Assembly: GCA_035298905.1 (NCBI GenBank)
Contig: DATGXQ010000433.1
Location: 1-7,485 of the forward strand
DNA: 7,485 bases
Reading direction: 5' to 3'
DNA from: DATGXB01 sp035298905
Lineage (GTDB): Bacteria > Cyanobacteriota > Cyanobacteriia > Cyanobacteriales > Nostocaceae
The translations under genes were made by a program, and so were the position numbers. Positions 6,837-7,485 of this stretch are shown here, in pieces. Under the pieces are notes generated by a model that was not told the origin of the DNA, searched no databases, and saw nothing but the letters and a program-made list of their open reading frames with translations. The first letter of the stretch is position 1, and the number at the start of each line of letters is the position of its first letter.

Positions 6837-6960
6837 GAGAGTATAGAGAAAGACTCTAGTACTCTCTGTGCGACCGCCTATTTAGCTGTGATATCAGCAG
6901 CTATAAACTACAGCCTTCTCAAACTCCACTAAGTCGCTCGAATAACTGTAGAATATAGCC
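6837..6960 (-). ncRNA. Candidate omega (HEARO) RNA upstream of the IscB remnant
   Basis: Read on the minus strand, 5' to 3', four elements follow one another. (1) A stem pairs GGCUAUA-UU-CUACAG (6960-6946) with CUGUAG-UU-UAUAGCU (6913-6899): 13 pairs including one G:U, with a symmetric UU/UU internal loop and a 32-nt apical loop. (2) Directly abutting it is a GCUG/CAGC hairpin (6898-6885, 6-nt loop). (3) GGUCGC (6875-6870) can pair with GCGACU (6937-6932) in the apical loop, as a pseudoknot. (4) A 12-bp hairpin, GAGAGUA-C-UAGAG with CUCUA-UACUCUC (6866-6837), has one bulge and a 5-nt loop. It ends 49 nt before the IscB start codon. In IscB systems the guide RNA scaffold lies just upstream of the ORF on the same strand and is known to contain stems and a pseudoknot. 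Identity is inferred from position and fold; I could not compare it with the HEARO covariance model. The 5' boundary is uncertain. Confidence 0.6.
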
Positions 6961-6996
6961 TGAGTCAAAAGTATCACAGTCTAATCTAAAAAGCAA

Positions 6997-7074
6997 GTCG
7001 ATTTTTTCTAAGAAAATTTGCAGCCCAGATATTGTAATTTTTGGGCTTTTGGGTATAAAATACGGTAAATCGAC
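6997..7074. repeat. Nested inverted repeats upstream of the candidate omega RNA
   Basis: GTCGATTT (6997-7004) and AAATCGAC (7067-7074) are perfect 8-bp inverted copies. Nested between them is the AGCCCA/TGGGCT hairpin. The outer arms could close a larger RNA fold or be a footprint of an inserted element; the sequence does not decide. Confidence 0.5.
7022..7050 (+). terminator. Possible plus-strand intrinsic terminator
   Basis: AGCCCA (7022-7027) pairs with TGGGCT (7042-7047) around a 14-nt loop, and the plus strand continues TTTGGG, giving four T's including the last base of the stem. No plus-strand gene ends nearby except GDPD some 500 nt upstream, so it may instead belong to the surrounding structured DNA. 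Confidence 0.3.
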
Positions 7075-7157
7075 CAATTTAGCGATATTTAGGTAAAAAT
7101 CAACTATTTGTAGTGAGCAGTCACTGTCTAAAAAGCCGATGATTGGAAAATACAGTA

Positions 7158-7195
7158 GGGAACAGGGAACAGGGAACAGGGAACAGGGAACAGGG
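7158..7195. repeat. GGGAACA heptamer tandem array
   Basis: Five perfect head-to-tail copies of GGGAACA (7158-7192) are followed by GGG. Short tandem heptanucleotide repeats of this sort are a known feature of Nostocales intergenic DNA. There are no spacers, so it is not a CRISPR array. The perfect copies suggest recent slippage and a copy number likely to vary between strains. Confidence 0.95.
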
Positions 7196-7355
7196 TTGAA
7201 AGTCTTTTAGCATCAGGCTTTGTTCTAAAAATTTGTATCTCATTTATCTGAAATCTGCTGTAGCAGTAAATCAATTATTGCTAAATTTCGGTAATTGTAA
7301 ATAATTATTATTACATTTGATTTTATGTAAATGAATAGAAGATTGTAAATAAATA

Positions 7356-7438
7356 TAAGATAGCTTGTTAGTGAGAGGTAAAAAAGCAATCACAGTTCTA
7401 GCGATCGCTTTATTTTTACACCTCACGATTGCATCTTA
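7356..7438. repeat. Imperfect 83-bp inverted repeat
   Basis: Three paired blocks stack around a common centre: TAAGAT (7356-7361) with ATCTTA (7433-7438), GTGAG (7371-7375) with CTCAC (7422-7426), and GTAAAAA (7378-7384) with TTTTTAC (7413-7419). They are separated by small internal loops, and a HIP1 site lies on one side near the centre. It could fold as a long hairpin RNA or be a decayed miniature element. I see no flanking target duplication that would settle this. Confidence 0.5.
7401..7408. repeat. HIP1 octamer GCGATCGC (one of seven)
   Basis: HIP1 is the highly iterated palindrome of cyanobacterial genomes. Perfect copies start at 84, 315, 1313, 2579, 3885, 4295 and 7401, about one per kilobase and far above chance for AT-rich DNA. 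They fall in live genes, the dead transporter and intergenic DNA alike, and are the strongest compositional sign of a cyanobacterial host. Confidence 0.95.
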
Positions 7439-7485
7439 CATTTAATGACATCCACCCAATTTTTAAATTGTTTATCCATTTATTT

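Larger units (their letters stand above)
7196..7485. other. AT-rich intergenic tail, no recognisable gene
   Basis: No reading frame of note is present on either strand. The stretch contains three TGTAAAT heptamers (7296, 7326, 7344), an imperfect inverted repeat at 7356-7438 and a HIP1 octamer. Any gene it regulates lies to the right of the window. Confidence 0.5.

Noticed and set aside
7158..7195. Possible CRISPR array
   Set aside because: The 7-bp units are contiguous with no spacers; this is a simple tandem repeat.
7297..7314. NtcA-type site (GTA-N8-TAC)
   Set aside because: The GTA and TAC here are separated by 12 nt, not 8.
7423..7479. 18-codon minus-strand frame starting MDKQFKNWVDVI
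   Set aside because: Stops lie on both sides, no ribosome binding site can be judged at the window edge, and it overlaps the inverted repeat. It is too short to support.

Overview
The window looks like a chromosomal segment of a filamentous cyanobacterium of the Nostoc/Anabaena/Calothrix type. Direct evidence is seven perfect copies of the HIP1 octamer GCGATCGC (84, 315, 1313, 2579, 3885, 4295, 7401), AT-rich intergenic DNA, and a GGGAACA heptamer array of the kind common in Nostocales. The gene families agree. I cannot name the species.

Left part (1-3342, all minus strand): a badly decayed DMT/EamA transporter pseudogene running off the left edge; an intact secreted one-domain fasciclin (FAS1) protein with a likely terminator; an intact Eis-like GNAT acetyltransferase ending in a C-terminal Phe; and the 3' half of a second FAS1 gene, interrupted by a stop but still followed by a clean intrinsic terminator.

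Centre (3368-6517): a complete NAD-dependent DNA ligase (ligA, minus strand) diverges from a GlpQ-type glycerophosphodiester phosphodiesterase (plus strand). The phosphodiesterase has a puzzling N terminus. Its frame encodes a signal peptide, but the obvious ATG is displaced from that frame by one base at an A7 run.

Right part (6506-7485): a 93-codon minus-strand ORF is the N-terminal PLMP (RRXRR) part of an IscB-family nuclease. It has lost the RuvC-I aspartate and everything downstream. Just upstream lies a compact structured segment (two-part stem, small hairpin, 12-bp hairpin, possible pseudoknot) in the position expected for an omega (HEARO) RNA. Beyond it are nested inverted repeats, the heptamer array and an AT-rich tail with another imperfect inverted repeat and no gene.

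The genes do not form one pathway. The intact ones are housekeeping (ligA), phosphodiester scavenging (GDPD), secreted adhesion-type (FAS1) and acetylation (GNAT). The other theme is decay: three of the seven protein-coding loci are remnants. I see no convincing novel multi-gene system. The items most worth a second look are the IscB/omega-RNA relic and the GDPD start region.
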